Assembly: GCF_902497785.1 (NCBI RefSeq)
Contig: NZ_CABVHK010000001.1
Span: forward strand, 186,001-250,000
Source of the DNA: Pseudomonas fluorescens
Lineage (GTDB): Bacteria > Pseudomonadota > Gammaproteobacteria > Pseudomonadales > Pseudomonadaceae
Direction of reading: 5' to 3'
Length of the DNA: 64,000 bases
This document shows positions 8,703-16,967 of this stretch, piece after piece. The notes under the pieces are model-generated. The model was given only the letters and a program-made list of their open reading frames with translations, made no database searches and was not told the DNA's origin. The position numbers were made by a program, and so were the translations under genes. Each line of letters begins with the position of its first letter. Positions within the stretch are counted from its first letter, which is position 1.

Positions 8703-9488
8703 ATGGAACTCACTGACGTCAACGACAGCAGCAAATCGGCCGGCGCAACCCTCGTCAAGCCTGTATCCAACGCCATACGCATCTTGCGCTATCTCAGTCA
8801 GGTGGGCACGCCGGAACGTTCAGTGGACATCGCCCGGCAACTGAAAATCAATCCAAGTACCTGCTTCAACATCCTGCGCACCCTGGTGCAAGAGGAGGTG
8901 GTCGATTTCAGTGCCCTTTCCAAGCGTTACACCGTGGGCCTGGGCCTGGCGCGCCTGGTTGAACAATTGGTGACTCAGGGTCACCGCGTGCAAATGGCCA
9001 AACCCCTGTTGCAGAACCTGGCTGCACGCCAGCGGGTGACCATCACCCTGTGGCGCAAAATGAGCCCTGACCGCATCGTCATTGTCAGTTCCGCCGCGAG
9101 CCCGACCGATGTGCGTATCGACATGGCTGAAGGTCAGCGTCTGCCAATTCTGATGGGCGCCAGCGGCCGGTTGTTCGCTACGCAGATCGACCTCGACGAT
9201 CCGGAAGTACAGAGCAGTTTCGAGACGATTCGCTGGGCCCAGCCGCTGTCGCTCGAGGTCTATCGCGAAGAAGTGAGAGAGGCCGCCGAGCGCGGTTGGG
9301 CAATGGACGATGGGCATTTTTCGGGGGGGATTCTTGCCATTGCGGCGCCGGTCTTCTCACCAACCAACAGCATCGATTTCACCGTGTCAGCGGTGATGTT
9401 CCGTGGCCAACGGGATGAAGAGGGCCTTGCCGAACTGGGCAAGGCGCTGATCGAGTTCTGCAGCGAAGTGGCCGGCGTACTCTACTGA
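8703..9488 (+). CDS. ditR: IclR-family transcriptional regulator
   Basis: A 261-residue IclR protein. The N-terminal winged helix-turn-helix spans about residues 20-80 and is followed by the IclR effector-binding domain. In the known cluster DitR is an IclR-type regulator affecting dit expression. The ATG at 8703 gives the expected N-terminus; the frame also opens at TTG 8697. The gene lies 88 bases downstream of ditE on the same strand and converges with ditF, with only nine bases between the stops. Confidence 0.88.
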   Translation: MELTDVNDSSKSAGATLVKPVSNAIRILRYLSQVGTPERSVDIARQLKINPSTCFNILRTLVQEEVVDFSALSKRYTVGLGLARLVEQLVTQGHRVQMAKPLLQNLAARQRVTITLWRKMSPDRIVIVSSAASPTDVRIDMAEGQRLPILMGASGRLFATQIDLDDPEVQSSFETIRWAQPLSLEVYREEVREAAERGWAMDDGHFSGGILAIAAPVFSPTNSIDFTVSAVMFRGQRDEEGLAELGKALIEFCSEVAGVLY

Positions 9489-9497
9489 GGCGCGCCG

Positions 9498-10688
9498 TTA
9501 CTCGCGAACCAGTAGCAGGCTACCCCCCAGCGGGCCGCCTCCGGCTGCCACCGTACTGACGCGGTGTTCGCGGGTTTGCCGGCCTTCGGCACGACCCCAC
9601 AGTTGCAGGCAGGCTTCATGCACGTAACCCAGGCCGTGGGTGCGTCCGCCAGACAGCTGCCCGCCATTGGTATTGATGGGCAAGCTGCCCTCCAGTGCGA
9701 TGCGCGTGCCACCCTCGACGAACGCGCCACTTTCCCCAATGGGGCACAGGCCCAGGGCTTCAAGCCAGATCAGGGTCAAGATCGAAAATCCGTCATACAA
9801 CTGCGCAGATTCAACATCCTGCGGGGTGTAGTCGGTGCGTGCCCACATCATCTCGCCAACATCGAAGGCGGCCATTTTGGTCAGGGAGATCTGATCCCAC
9901 GACCAGGGCTGGTTCAACGCTGCGCCCATGGCCTCGATGCGAATTGGTTTATTTGGCTGGTCCTGGGCGATATCACGACGGGACAGGATGATGGCGGTGG
10001 ACGCATCACAATGCACGTCGCAGTCGAACATGCGCAGAGGCGTTGAAATCATTCGCGATGCCATGTAGTCGTCCATGCTCATCGGCGTGCGGTACAGCGC
10101 CTTGGGGTTGCGCATGGCGTTCTGGCGACACGTCAGGGCTATCTGCGCCAGCTGCTCCGGTCGGGTGCCGTATTCATGGAAGTGACGCTGGGCATACAAC
10201 GCCATCAGATTGATGCCCGATTGCACATTGAACGGGGTAAACCACTGCCAGGCGTAGCTGCTGTCGCGACCCTGGGTTTTGTTGGTCAGTGCGCCGGCCT
10301 GTTTGTTGAGCATACGGGCTGACGCTTCGGTGATGGTGCGAAACACCAGTACGTGCTTGCACAGGCCCGCCGCAATCGCCATGGCCCCGTTAATGACCCC
10401 GGTAAGCGGGCCGGGCCCTTCATAACCGCCACCGAACCAGTTGACGTTGAGCCCAAGGGCGCTCTTCAGCGCACTGGGACCGACCGGTGAGAACGGGTCG
10501 CCATTGTTGTTATCACCCGGCCAGCAGGCCACGCCGTCGATGTCGCTACGTTGCAGGCCGGCGTCCGCAATGGCTTCCAGGCAGGCGTCCAGGGTCAGGC
10601 GCATCGCTGACTTGGTAGACGGTCGGCCGATCTCTGATTGCCCGATACCGGTAATGGCTACGTCTTTTTCATAACGATGATCGAACAT
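9498..10688 (-). CDS. ditF: SCPx/Ltp2-like thiolase-fold protein, probable retro-aldolase
   Basis: A 396-residue member of the sterol-carrier-protein-X thiolase-like family. The region where thiolases carry the nucleophilic Cys reads GPGPLTGV, with no Cys, so Claisen thiolysis is unlikely. Conserved motifs YDGFS and NTNGGQLSGG are present. In steroid catabolism the similar protein Ltp2 works with a DUF35 partner as a retro-aldolase; here the DUF35 gene is directly upstream and overlaps by one base (TGATG), so the two are translationally coupled. The start at 10688 is fixed by that overlap. By analogy it may cleave a beta-hydroxy-CoA thioester formed during diterpenoid degradation. Confidence 0.82.
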   Translation of the reverse strand: MFDHRYEKDVAITGIGQSEIGRPSTKSAMRLTLDACLEAIADAGLQRSDIDGVACWPGDNNNGDPFSPVGPSALKSALGLNVNWFGGGYEGPGPLTGVINGAMAIAAGLCKHVLVFRTITEASARMLNKQAGALTNKTQGRDSSYAWQWFTPFNVQSGINLMALYAQRHFHEYGTRPEQLAQIALTCRQNAMRNPKALYRTPMSMDDYMASRMISTPLRMFDCDVHCDASTAIILSRRDIAQDQPNKPIRIEAMGAALNQPWSWDQISLTKMAAFDVGEMMWARTDYTPQDVESAQLYDGFSILTLIWLEALGLCPIGESGAFVEGGTRIALEGSLPINTNGGQLSGGRTHGLGYVHEACLQLWGRAEGRQTREHRVSTVAAGGGPLGGSLLLVRE

Positions 10689-11122
10689 CACTGATCCTTC
10701 TCGAACAGAGGCAACCACACATCCTCGACATTGAGGAAGCTGACCCGTACCGGCATGTCGATATGTACATCCGTGACCGGCATGCCCACCACGTTGCTCA
10801 CGAACTGCAAGCCGGGTTGCTCAACGAGCTCGATGATCGCCACCACATAGGGCACCTCCAGGTCGGGGGTCCAGGGTTGATAGTTGATGGTGAAGCTAAG
10901 TACGGTGCCCTTGCCGGACACCGCTTGCGGCGCCACGTCGAAGCTTGCGCAATGCGGGCAGAGCGGGGCGGGCGGGTGGAAATACCGGCTACAGGCTGCG
11001 CAGCGATGAACGAGCAGTTCGCCCTGTTGACCGCCTTGCCAGAAGGCGCGGTTGTCGGCGTTGAGTGCAGGCAGTTTTCTAGGCATCAGCGGTCCGCAGG
11101 TGAGTGTTTGACTTGAAGTCAT
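10688..11122 (-). CDS. DUF35 zinc-ribbon/OB-fold protein, partner of DitF
   Basis: A 144-residue protein with a rubredoxin-like zinc ribbon (Cys41, Cys44, Cys55, Cys58) followed by an OB-fold, the standard DUF35 arrangement. DUF35 proteins bind SCPx-type thiolases or aldolases and help bind the acyl-CoA. The ATG at 11122 is the furthest start; a second ATG at 11086 (MPRKL) is possible, and neither has a strong ribosome site. It leads the two-gene operon with ditF and is divergent from ditG over a 103-base promoter region. Confidence 0.82.
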   Translation of the reverse strand: MTSSQTLTCGPLMPRKLPALNADNRAFWQGGQQGELLVHRCAACSRYFHPPAPLCPHCASFDVAPQAVSGKGTVLSFTINYQPWTPDLEVPYVVAIIELVEQPGLQFVSNVVGMPVTDVHIDMPVRVSFLNVEDVWLPLFEKDQ

Positions 11123-11133
11123 ACGGTATCATT

Positions 11134-11163
11134 TGTACATATTTTCTAAAAGTGTCATATATT
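11134..11163 (+). promoter_or_regulatory. Candidate ditG promoter with conserved AAGTGT element
   Basis: TGTACA (11134-11139) lies 18 bases before TATATT (11158-11163), with AAAAGTGTC directly in front. The block from TGTACAT through TATATT is nearly the same, with the same spacing, as the one before ditA1 (12974-13003), so the two promoters are probably controlled together. Confidence 0.55.
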
Positions 11164-11225
11164 CATCCGGACAAAGGCGCGAATCGACCGTTCGCGCCGT
11201 AAAACAACAACAAGAGGATTTCGCG

Positions 11226-11927
11226 ATGTCCCAATCACTATTGGACAAGAGGGTAGTCGTCACCGGCGGGTTTGGTGCCCTCGGCAGCGCACTTGGCAAA
11301 TTTCTGCTGGCGCGAGGCGCCCGGGTGGCGTTGCTGGATCGTAGCGAGGCCCCAGCTGCCTTGCTGGATACGGAAAACCTGCTGTGCCTGGGTGGTGTCG
11401 ACCTGACTTCGAGCGAGTCGGCCAGCGCTGCGTTCGAGCAGGTCGCGGGGCATTTGGGTGGCATCGACGGTTTGGTCAATGTCGCGGGCGGGTTTGCCTG
11501 GGAGACCGTCGAAGGTGGCAGCCTGCTGACCTGGGATCGCCTCTATCAGATGAACGTACGTACCGCAGTGGTCAGTTCTCAATCCGCGTTGACACACCTG
11601 CTGGATTCCAAGGCCGGGCGCATCGTCAACATTGGCGCGCTGGCCTCTGTCAAAGCCGCAACAGGTATGGGGGCTTATGCCGCCTCCAAGGCCGGTGTGG
11701 CCCGGTTGACCGAGGCGTTGGCCGAGGAACTGAAGGATCGTGGTGTAACGGTCAACGCTGTGCTGCCGAGCATCATTGACACCCCCGCCAACCGCGCCGA
11801 CATGCCTGATGCTGACAGCAGCCGCTGGGTCACTCCGCAGGCGTTGGCGGCGGTAGTGGCGTTTCTTTTATCCGACGAAGCCGCAGCAGTAACCGGTGCG
11901 CTGCTCCCCGTGAGTGGTCGCGTATGA
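11226..11927 (+). CDS. ditG: Short-chain dehydrogenase/reductase
   Basis: A 233-residue SDR with TGGFGALGSALG at the nucleotide site, NVAGG, and an intact catalytic YAASK. The start at 11226 follows GAGG by eight bases; the frame is open from 11133 but the upstream part is non-coding in character. Its stop overlaps the ditH start by four bases (ATGA), so the two are co-translated. The role is probably oxidation or reduction of a hydroxyl or keto group on the partly degraded diterpenoid; the exact substrate is not evident. Confidence 0.8.
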   Translation: MSQSLLDKRVVVTGGFGALGSALGKFLLARGARVALLDRSEAPAALLDTENLLCLGGVDLTSSESASAAFEQVAGHLGGIDGLVNVAGGFAWETVEGGSLLTWDRLYQMNVRTAVVSSQSALTHLLDSKAGRIVNIGALASVKAATGMGAYAASKAGVARLTEALAEELKDRGVTVNAVLPSIIDTPANRADMPDADSSRWVTPQALAAVVAFLLSDEAAAVTGALLPVSGRV

Positions 11928-12922
11928 GACTGGTGACGTATACCGACGCCGAAGGGTTTGAGCGCGCGGGTGCATTGCTCAATCGGGATCAGCAGGTACT
12001 CGACCTGCAACACGCTTACCGCTTGCTGGAAGGTCGTGACAGTGTGGCGTTGAGCAGCATTCTGGCTTTGGTAGAGGCCGGCGAACCGGCGCTGGAATTG
12101 GCCCGCTCACTGGTCGCTAAGGCACCCTCGGCGGCGGTGCTGGAGCGTGCCAGCGTGAAGCTGCGTGCACCGATCCAGCCGCCTCCACAAATGCGCGACT
12201 GTTCCTGCTTCGAATTGCATCTGCGCCAGAGCTTCGCGGCGGCCCGTCGTGCCCGTGCGCTGCGTACCGAAGACCCGGAAGCCACGCTGAAAGCGATGAA
12301 CACCCGCGCTGACGATCGGGTCATCGAGACTTTCAACAAGCAGCCTATTTACTACAAGGGCAACCGTTTCGCGGTGATTGGCATCGACGATGAATTTCAA
12401 TGGCCGAGCTACAGCCGGGCGATGGATTTCGAACTGGAGTTCGGTTGCTACATCGGTAAGCGCGGCAAGGACATCAGCCGTGAAGCCGCCCGGGCGCATA
12501 TCGTCGGCTACACCATCTTCAACGACATGAGTGCCCGCGACGCCCAGGCCCTGGAAATGCCCGGCATGCTCGGCCCGGCCAAGAGCAAGGATTTTGATAC
12601 CGCCAATATCATGGGCCCCTGTCTGGTGACAGCCGATGAGCTGGGTGATCCCTATGACCTGAACATGGTCGCCCGGGTCAATGGCGAGGAGTGGGGGCGC
12701 GGCAATACCCGCGATATGCGCTGGAGTTTCGAAGACGTGATTGCCCACGTGTCCCGCTCGGAAACCCTGTACCCCGGCGAGTTTCTGGGCTCCGGCACGG
12801 TCGGCAACGGCTGCGGCCTGGAGCAATTGCGTTATTTGAAGCCTGGCGATGTGGTTGAACTGGAGATCGACGGCATTGGTGTGCTGCGCACTCAAGCGGG
12901 CAAGGCATCGAACAAGGATTGA
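11924..12922 (+). CDS. ditH: Fumarylacetoacetate hydrolase family isomerase/decarboxylase
   Basis: A 332-residue FAH-superfamily enzyme, longer at the N-terminus than ditD. The metal site appears as FELEFG (E-x-E) and the Asp of GYTIFNDMSARD, and the active-site lid residues lie in between. In the known dit cluster the homologue is described as an isomerase or decarboxylase acting after ring cleavage. It overlaps ditG by four bases. A strong inverted repeat (12943-12971) and the ditA1 promoter follow. Confidence 0.8.
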   Translation: MRLVTYTDAEGFERAGALLNRDQQVLDLQHAYRLLEGRDSVALSSILALVEAGEPALELARSLVAKAPSAAVLERASVKLRAPIQPPPQMRDCSCFELHLRQSFAAARRARALRTEDPEATLKAMNTRADDRVIETFNKQPIYYKGNRFAVIGIDDEFQWPSYSRAMDFELEFGCYIGKRGKDISREAARAHIVGYTIFNDMSARDAQALEMPGMLGPAKSKDFDTANIMGPCLVTADELGDPYDLNMVARVNGEEWGRGNTRDMRWSFEDVIAHVSRSETLYPGEFLGSGTVGNGCGLEQLRYLKPGDVVELEIDGIGVLRTQAGKASNKD

Positions 12923-12942
12923 CGCGTACGTGAATGACGGAA

Positions 12943-12971
12943 GAATTCACTTACAAGTACAAAGTGAATTC
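12943..12971. promoter_or_regulatory. Ten-base inverted repeat immediately upstream of the ditA1 promoter
   Basis: GAATTCACTT (12943-12952) and AAGTGAATTC (12962-12971) form a perfect 10-base pair of arms around nine bases. It starts 20 bases after the ditH stop and ends two bases before the -35 box. There is no T-run, so an activator site is as likely as an intercistronic terminator. Confidence 0.5.
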
Positions 12972-12973
12972 TA

Positions 12974-13003
12974 TGTACATAAATAGAGAAAGTGTCTTAT
13001 ATT
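12974..13003 (+). promoter_or_regulatory. Candidate ditA1 promoter with conserved AAGTGT element
   Basis: TGTACA (12974-12979), a 17-base spacer, and TTATAT (12997-13002). AAAGTGTC stands directly upstream of the -10 box. Expression of ditA1 in the related cluster is induced by abietic acids, so a regulated promoter is expected here. Confidence 0.55.
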
Positions 13004-13045
13004 TCGCTGCGACTACTGTCGTGACGCTCTGATCAGGAGGCAATC

Positions 13046-14446
13046 ATGCTAACAAGAACAAGCCCCGTATTGTCTGATGGAACCAAGGTCTCTGACCTCA
13101 TCTATCCCTCTAGCCGTGAAGTACAAATGCGCGTGTTGTCTGACCGCGAAATCTACGAGCTGGAGATGGAAAAAATCTTCGGCAAGATCTGGGTACTCCT
13201 GGGTCACGAGTCGGAGATCCCCAATTCCGGGGACTTCATGGTCCGCGACCTGGGCTCCGACTCGGTCATTGTTGCCCGTGGTAAAGAGGGCGAGGTGTTT
13301 GTAAACCTCAATGTGTGCCCGCACCGCGGCATGCGCATCAGCACCGCCGATTGTGGCAACACGCAAATTCATAAATGCATCTACCACGGCTGGGCCTTCC
13401 GCCCGAATGGCGACTTTGTCGGCTCACCCGTCGAGCGTGAGTGCATGCACGGCAAGATGCTGCCAAAAGAAGAACTGGGCCTGAAAAAGGCACGGGTCAC
13501 GCTGTACGGCGGTCTGGTCTTTGCGACCTGGAATATCGATGGGCCGTCGTTTGACGAATTCCTCGGCGATGCCAAGTGGTATTACGACATGCTGTTCTGC
13601 CGCTCCGACAAGGGCATGGAAGTACTCGGCCCACCGCAGCGCTTTATCGTTAACGCCAACTGGAAAACGGCTGGCGAGCAATCGGCGGCTGACGGTTTCC
13701 ACACACTGACCTTGCACCGTTGGCTGGGCGAAGTGGGCAATTACGCCAAGAAAGGCGAGGGTGAAACAGCCGACCTCAGCCCGGAAATGATCGGAGTTGA
13801 AATCAGCTCGCCCCATGGCCATGCCCTGCGCTGCATCGACCTGGCGCGCAAGATCAAGCGCCTGACCGGCCTCGATCCGGCAGAGTTGAGTGTGCAGCAG
13901 AAGCTCGAAGCATTGCCGCCTGCCGGCATGACCGCCGACATGGTCGAACAGCTGGCACGCAACTTGACCGAAGATCAGTTGAAAGTGCTCACCAGCATGC
14001 CGCCGCAAGTCGGTGGAATGTTCCCGAACATTCTTTTCGGTTTTGTCTACATTCCGCAGCCGGATGGCACTGTCGTCGGCTCGATGACCCTGCACGCCTA
14101 CGTGCCGCAAGGTCCGGACAAGCTCGAGTTCGTCAACTGGGTATTTGCCGAGAAAGACGCTTCCCCGGAATTGCGCGACAAGATGCTCAAGCAAACCATC
14201 CAGCTGTTCGGCACGTCCGGCATGGTCGAGCAGGATGACTCCGATACCTGGCCGCACATGACGCTGGCTGCCAAGGGGGCGATGGGCCGCAAGAGCACGA
14301 TGAAGTACCAGGCAGTCTTTGAAACGGGGGCGCCGGAAGGCTGGCCTGGCCCGGGCATCGTCAACGAAGGTTTCACCAAGGACGATACCCAGTGGCACTG
14401 GTGGTTGTACTGGCATGAGCTGATGACTGCATCGGACGACAAGTAA
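13046..14446 (+). CDS. ditA1: Ring-hydroxylating dioxygenase, alpha subunit
   Basis: A 466-residue Rieske oxygenase large subunit. The [2Fe-2S] ligands are Cys91-x-His93 and Cys111-x2-His114. The mononuclear iron site includes His219 and His224, with Asp216 as the bridge to the neighbouring Rieske centre; the third ligand is in EQDD at 395-398. DitA1A2 with DitA3 dihydroxylates the aromatic ring of 7-oxodehydroabietic acid at C11/C12. AGGAGG upstream of the ATG at 13046 supports the start. The beta subunit follows after 90 bases. It is the key marker for naming the pathway. Confidence 0.9.
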   Translation: MLTRTSPVLSDGTKVSDLIYPSSREVQMRVLSDREIYELEMEKIFGKIWVLLGHESEIPNSGDFMVRDLGSDSVIVARGKEGEVFVNLNVCPHRGMRISTADCGNTQIHKCIYHGWAFRPNGDFVGSPVERECMHGKMLPKEELGLKKARVTLYGGLVFATWNIDGPSFDEFLGDAKWYYDMLFCRSDKGMEVLGPPQRFIVNANWKTAGEQSAADGFHTLTLHRWLGEVGNYAKKGEGETADLSPEMIGVEISSPHGHALRCIDLARKIKRLTGLDPAELSVQQKLEALPPAGMTADMVEQLARNLTEDQLKVLTSMPPQVGGMFPNILFGFVYIPQPDGTVVGSMTLHAYVPQGPDKLEFVNWVFAEKDASPELRDKMLKQTIQLFGTSGMVEQDDSDTWPHMTLAAKGAMGRKSTMKYQAVFETGAPEGWPGPGIVNEGFTKDDTQWHWWLYWHELMTASDDK

Positions 14447-14536
14447 AGCGTCTGTTACGCCTGGTATGACTGCGGTCCTGAGGGGCCGCAGTTGCTGGAA
14501 ACCGCATTAACAAGAATAAAAGTGAGGGAATGACTC

Positions 14537-15112
14537 ATGGCTCAGGTTCAACAACGCGGTGTGGAGGATATCCAGCCGGGTTCCCCAGTCGGTACCAAGC
14601 GAGTACCGGTAGGCTCGCCGATTTACAACGATGTGGTGACCTTTCTCTACGAGGAAGCCACGCTGCTGGACCAGATTCGCCTGCAGGAGTGGGCCGAACG
14701 CCTGGACACCGACCTGGTGTACACAGTGCCGCTACGCCAGACGCGCTTGGCCGCCGAGTTGAAAACCACCATCGTGCGCAGCGTTCAGCATTACCACGAT
14801 GACTACCGCTCGATCATGGGCCGAATCCTGCGCCTGTCCGGCAAAAGTGCCTGGGCGGAAGATCCTCCTTCGCGTACCCGACGTCTGGTGACCAACGTGT
14901 TTGTCGAAGAAACCGACAAGAGCGATGAGTTTGTGGTGACCAGTTACCTGCTGCTGACCCGTAGCCGGTTCAAGGACCACCACGTCGACATTATCAGTGG
15001 CGAACGGCGTGATGTGCTGCGCCTGAGTGAAGTGGGATTCAAGTTGGCGCGGCGCGAAGTCATCATTGACCAGGCGGTGCTTGGAACACCCAATCTGGCC
15101 GTCTTCCTCTAG
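14537..15112 (+). CDS. ditA2: Ring-hydroxylating dioxygenase, beta subunit
   Basis: A 191-residue small subunit of the cystatin/SnoaL-like fold, which packs with the Rieske alpha subunit in an alpha3-beta3 enzyme and has a structural role. The family pattern is visible in the N-terminal helix with FLYEEATLLD and in the conserved basic stretch TRSRFKDHHVDIISGERRDVLR. GAGGGA lies ahead of the ATG. It closes the ditA1A2 unit; a hairpin at 15165-15197 follows. Confidence 0.9.
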   Translation: MAQVQQRGVEDIQPGSPVGTKRVPVGSPIYNDVVTFLYEEATLLDQIRLQEWAERLDTDLVYTVPLRQTRLAAELKTTIVRSVQHYHDDYRSIMGRILRLSGKSAWAEDPPSRTRRLVTNVFVEETDKSDEFVVTSYLLLTRSRFKDHHVDIISGERRDVLRLSEVGFKLARREVIIDQAVLGTPNLAVFL

Positions 15113-15164
15113 TTCGTACCGGCGGTCTGGTTTGAACCCGGATCGCCGTACCTTGAAGGCATTG

Positions 15165-15197
15165 GCCGCTCTGTTCTTGACGCAAGAGCGAAGCGGC
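15165..15197. terminator. Hairpin between convergent ditA2 and DUF2889 genes
   Basis: GCCGCT (15165-15170) pairs with AGCGGC (15192-15197), and an inner TCTTG pairs with CAAGA. It could end transcription from both sides, though no long T-run is present on the plus side. Confidence 0.4.
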
Positions 15198-15937
15198 TAT
15201 TGCTGTTGTCTCAGCCATTGCTGATCCTCTGCGCACAACTTGAGCTGCTCGTGGCTGAAATCCAGAGTCGAGCCTTTCATGCGCAGTGCCTGCTCCGCAC
15301 GTTCGGGTTGCTGGCTGTAGCAGAGGGCGCTGGTAGCGGCGTGAATCTGGGCGTCGAGGTTGTACGCACGCCCCATCGAAATCAGGGTGCAGCGGCGAAG
15401 CAAAAGAGCCGCTTCGGCGGCTTCTTCATTGAGGGTGCTCAGTGCCCAGCGTGCCATACCTTCGCGAAGGTTGATGCCGCAGTAGGGGGCTGGTCTTTCG
15501 ATCAGGGTGCCATCGACTTCCCAGCTCAGCTTTTCAACGCCGTCGCACAGCAACGTAGCGCGAGTGTGATTGGCAATACGCTGGCCGACGTTGATGTCAT
15601 AACGGCGCTGGTGGGGGCCTCGAGCGGCCGCCGCGACAGCGAGGCCCGCGAGGTCCAGCAGATGGGTGCATTGATGACTGGCATCGGTCTGACGGGTGAC
15701 CGAGTGGGCTATCCGGTCCAGTTTCATGCCCACCAGGTGCTGTAATTGATCGCAAGCCTGAGGGCACAAGGAATAAGGGTAGCGAAGCGCTTCGCCGCCA
15801 ATGGCGGTGACTTCACCTTGATGGTGGCAGACCCAGACACGGAAGTGGTGGAAGTCGTCTTCCAGCGCGGCTCGGACTTCGCCCGTGCCATTGCCGGGAT
15901 GAGCAATGATGTCTACGCGGCGACGAAATACACTCAT
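15197..15937 (-). CDS. DUF2889 family protein
   Basis: A 246-residue protein whose N-terminal half contains the DUF2889 pattern (LEDDFHHFRV, then PYSLCPQACDQL). The biochemical role of the family is not known to me. The ATG at 15937 is preferred over the TTG at 15943 because AAGGAT lies about eight bases upstream. It is the only gene between ditA2 and ditI and runs opposite to both. Its 5' end faces the ditI promoter, so it may share control with the pathway. Its presence inside a catabolic cluster suggests an accessory role, which is inference. Confidence 0.7.
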   Translation of the reverse strand: MSVFRRRVDIIAHPGNGTGEVRAALEDDFHHFRVWVCHHQGEVTAIGGEALRYPYSLCPQACDQLQHLVGMKLDRIAHSVTRQTDASHQCTHLLDLAGLAVAAAARGPHQRRYDINVGQRIANHTRATLLCDGVEKLSWEVDGTLIERPAPYCGINLREGMARWALSTLNEEAAEAALLLRRCTLISMGRAYNLDAQIHAATSALCYSQQPERAEQALRMKGSTLDFSHEQLKLCAEDQQWLRQQQ

Positions 15938-15987
15938 CCTCAATATCCTTGCTTCAATGCTGTTCAGGCTGACGAAATCAGCTATAT

Positions 15988-16017
15988 TTGAACACTATAA
16001 CCAAAAATGTTCACTAA
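15988..16017 (+). promoter_or_regulatory. Candidate ditI promoter
   Basis: TTGAAC (15988-15993) and CACTAA (16012-16017) are 18 bases apart, with AATGTT directly ahead of the -10, similar to the AAGTGT element elsewhere. It would give a very short leader to the start at 16039. Confidence 0.4.
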
Positions 16018-16038
16018 AAAACAAGAAATGGAGTGGCT

Positions 16039-16839
16039 ATGGCACTGCTAAACGAACAGGTCGCGTTGATTACCGGTGCAGGTGGCGGAATAGGCCGCGG
16101 TATCGCGCTGAACTTTGCCAAAGAGGGCGCTGCTGTGGTGGTCGCCGAGCTGGATGTCACCAGTGGCGAGGCCATAGTCGCCGAACTCAAAGCGCTGGGT
16201 GCCCAAGCGGTGTTCATCAAGACCGACGTGTGCAGCAAGGCCGATATCGAAGCTGCCGTGCAATTGGCCGTTGATCAGTTCGGTGGTCTGGACATATTGG
16301 TTAACAACGCCTTTGCGCCAACACCCAATGTCCTTCTGGAAGAAAAAACCGACGCGATGCTGGAGAAAACCCTCGGTTCTACAGTGTGGGCGGCCTGGTG
16401 GGCGATGAAAGCCGCACTGCCCCACATGAAAGCGAGAGGCGGCGGCAAGATTATCAACTTCTATTCCATCGATATCGAGATCGGCGCCTGGTTGCACGGC
16501 GACTACAACACGGCAAAGGCAGCGATCGTGGGGCTGACTCGTAGCGCGGCTTCTGAATGGGGGCGGTTCAACATTCGAACCAATGCCATCGCACCGACTG
16601 CGATGGGTGCGACCTTTCACAAACTCGCTGCAGAGAACCCGGGGTTTGCCGAAATGTCCGCTTCGATGCGTCCGTTGGGGCGCTGTGGCGAGCCTGAAGC
16701 TGATATCGGGCCGGTGGTGGTATTCCTCGCTTCGGAGATGTCGCGCTTTATCACTGGCGAGACCATTCACGTCGATGGTGGCCTGCACTTACCCGGTTAC
16801 AACTCCCGCCCCAAAGGCATTCCCGTGCGCGAGTATTGA
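16039..16839 (+). CDS. ditI: Short-chain dehydrogenase/reductase
   Basis: A 266-residue SDR with TGAGGGIGRG at the cofactor site, NNAF, and a normal catalytic YNTAK. The C-terminal ITGETIHVDGG is typical of classical SDRs. The ATG at 16039 follows GGAG by five bases; GTG 16033 is an alternative. In the known cluster ditI encodes a dehydrogenase. It may oxidise the C7 or C3 hydroxyl introduced by a P450, which is inference. It is monocistronic and ends at a strong terminator. Confidence 0.78.
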   Translation: MALLNEQVALITGAGGGIGRGIALNFAKEGAAVVVAELDVTSGEAIVAELKALGAQAVFIKTDVCSKADIEAAVQLAVDQFGGLDILVNNAFAPTPNVLLEEKTDAMLEKTLGSTVWAAWWAMKAALPHMKARGGGKIINFYSIDIEIGAWLHGDYNTAKAAIVGLTRSAASEWGRFNIRTNAIAPTAMGATFHKLAAENPGFAEMSASMRPLGRCGEPEADIGPVVVFLASEMSRFITGETIHVDGGLHLPGYNSRPKGIPVREY

Positions 16840-16853
16840 TTACCCCGGTTGAT

Positions 16854-16879
16854 GCAGGAGCGAGCAAGCTCGCTCCTGC
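16854..16879. repeat. Perfect palindrome, REP-like element
   Basis: Twelve-base arms GCAGGAGCGAGC and GCTCGCTCCTGC around AA. The motif resembles the REP sequences scattered between Pseudomonas genes. It lies between the convergent ditI and ditJ genes. Confidence 0.6.
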
Positions 16880-16906
16880 AAAGAAGGCTCCAGGCCCAAG
16901 AGACGC

Positions 16907-16932
16907 GAAAGCCCGCTTCAAAGCGGGCTTTC
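16907..16932. terminator. Bidirectional rho-independent-type terminator
   Basis: GAAAGCCCGCTT (16907-16918), CA, AAGCGGGCTTTC (16921-16932): a GC-rich stem flanked by A- and T-rich ends, placed between the convergent stops of ditI and ditJ. Confidence 0.7.
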
Positions 16933-16967
16933 GACGTTGGATCGACGAGACATACCGGGCAGGACCG

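Noticed and set aside
9498..10688. Ordinary acetyl-CoA acetyltransferase
   Set aside because: No nucleophilic Cys at the expected place and a DUF35 partner; the SCPx/Ltp2 type fits better.
13424..14416. 330-residue minus-strand frame
   Set aside because: It is antisense to ditA1, whose Rieske and iron ligands are clear.
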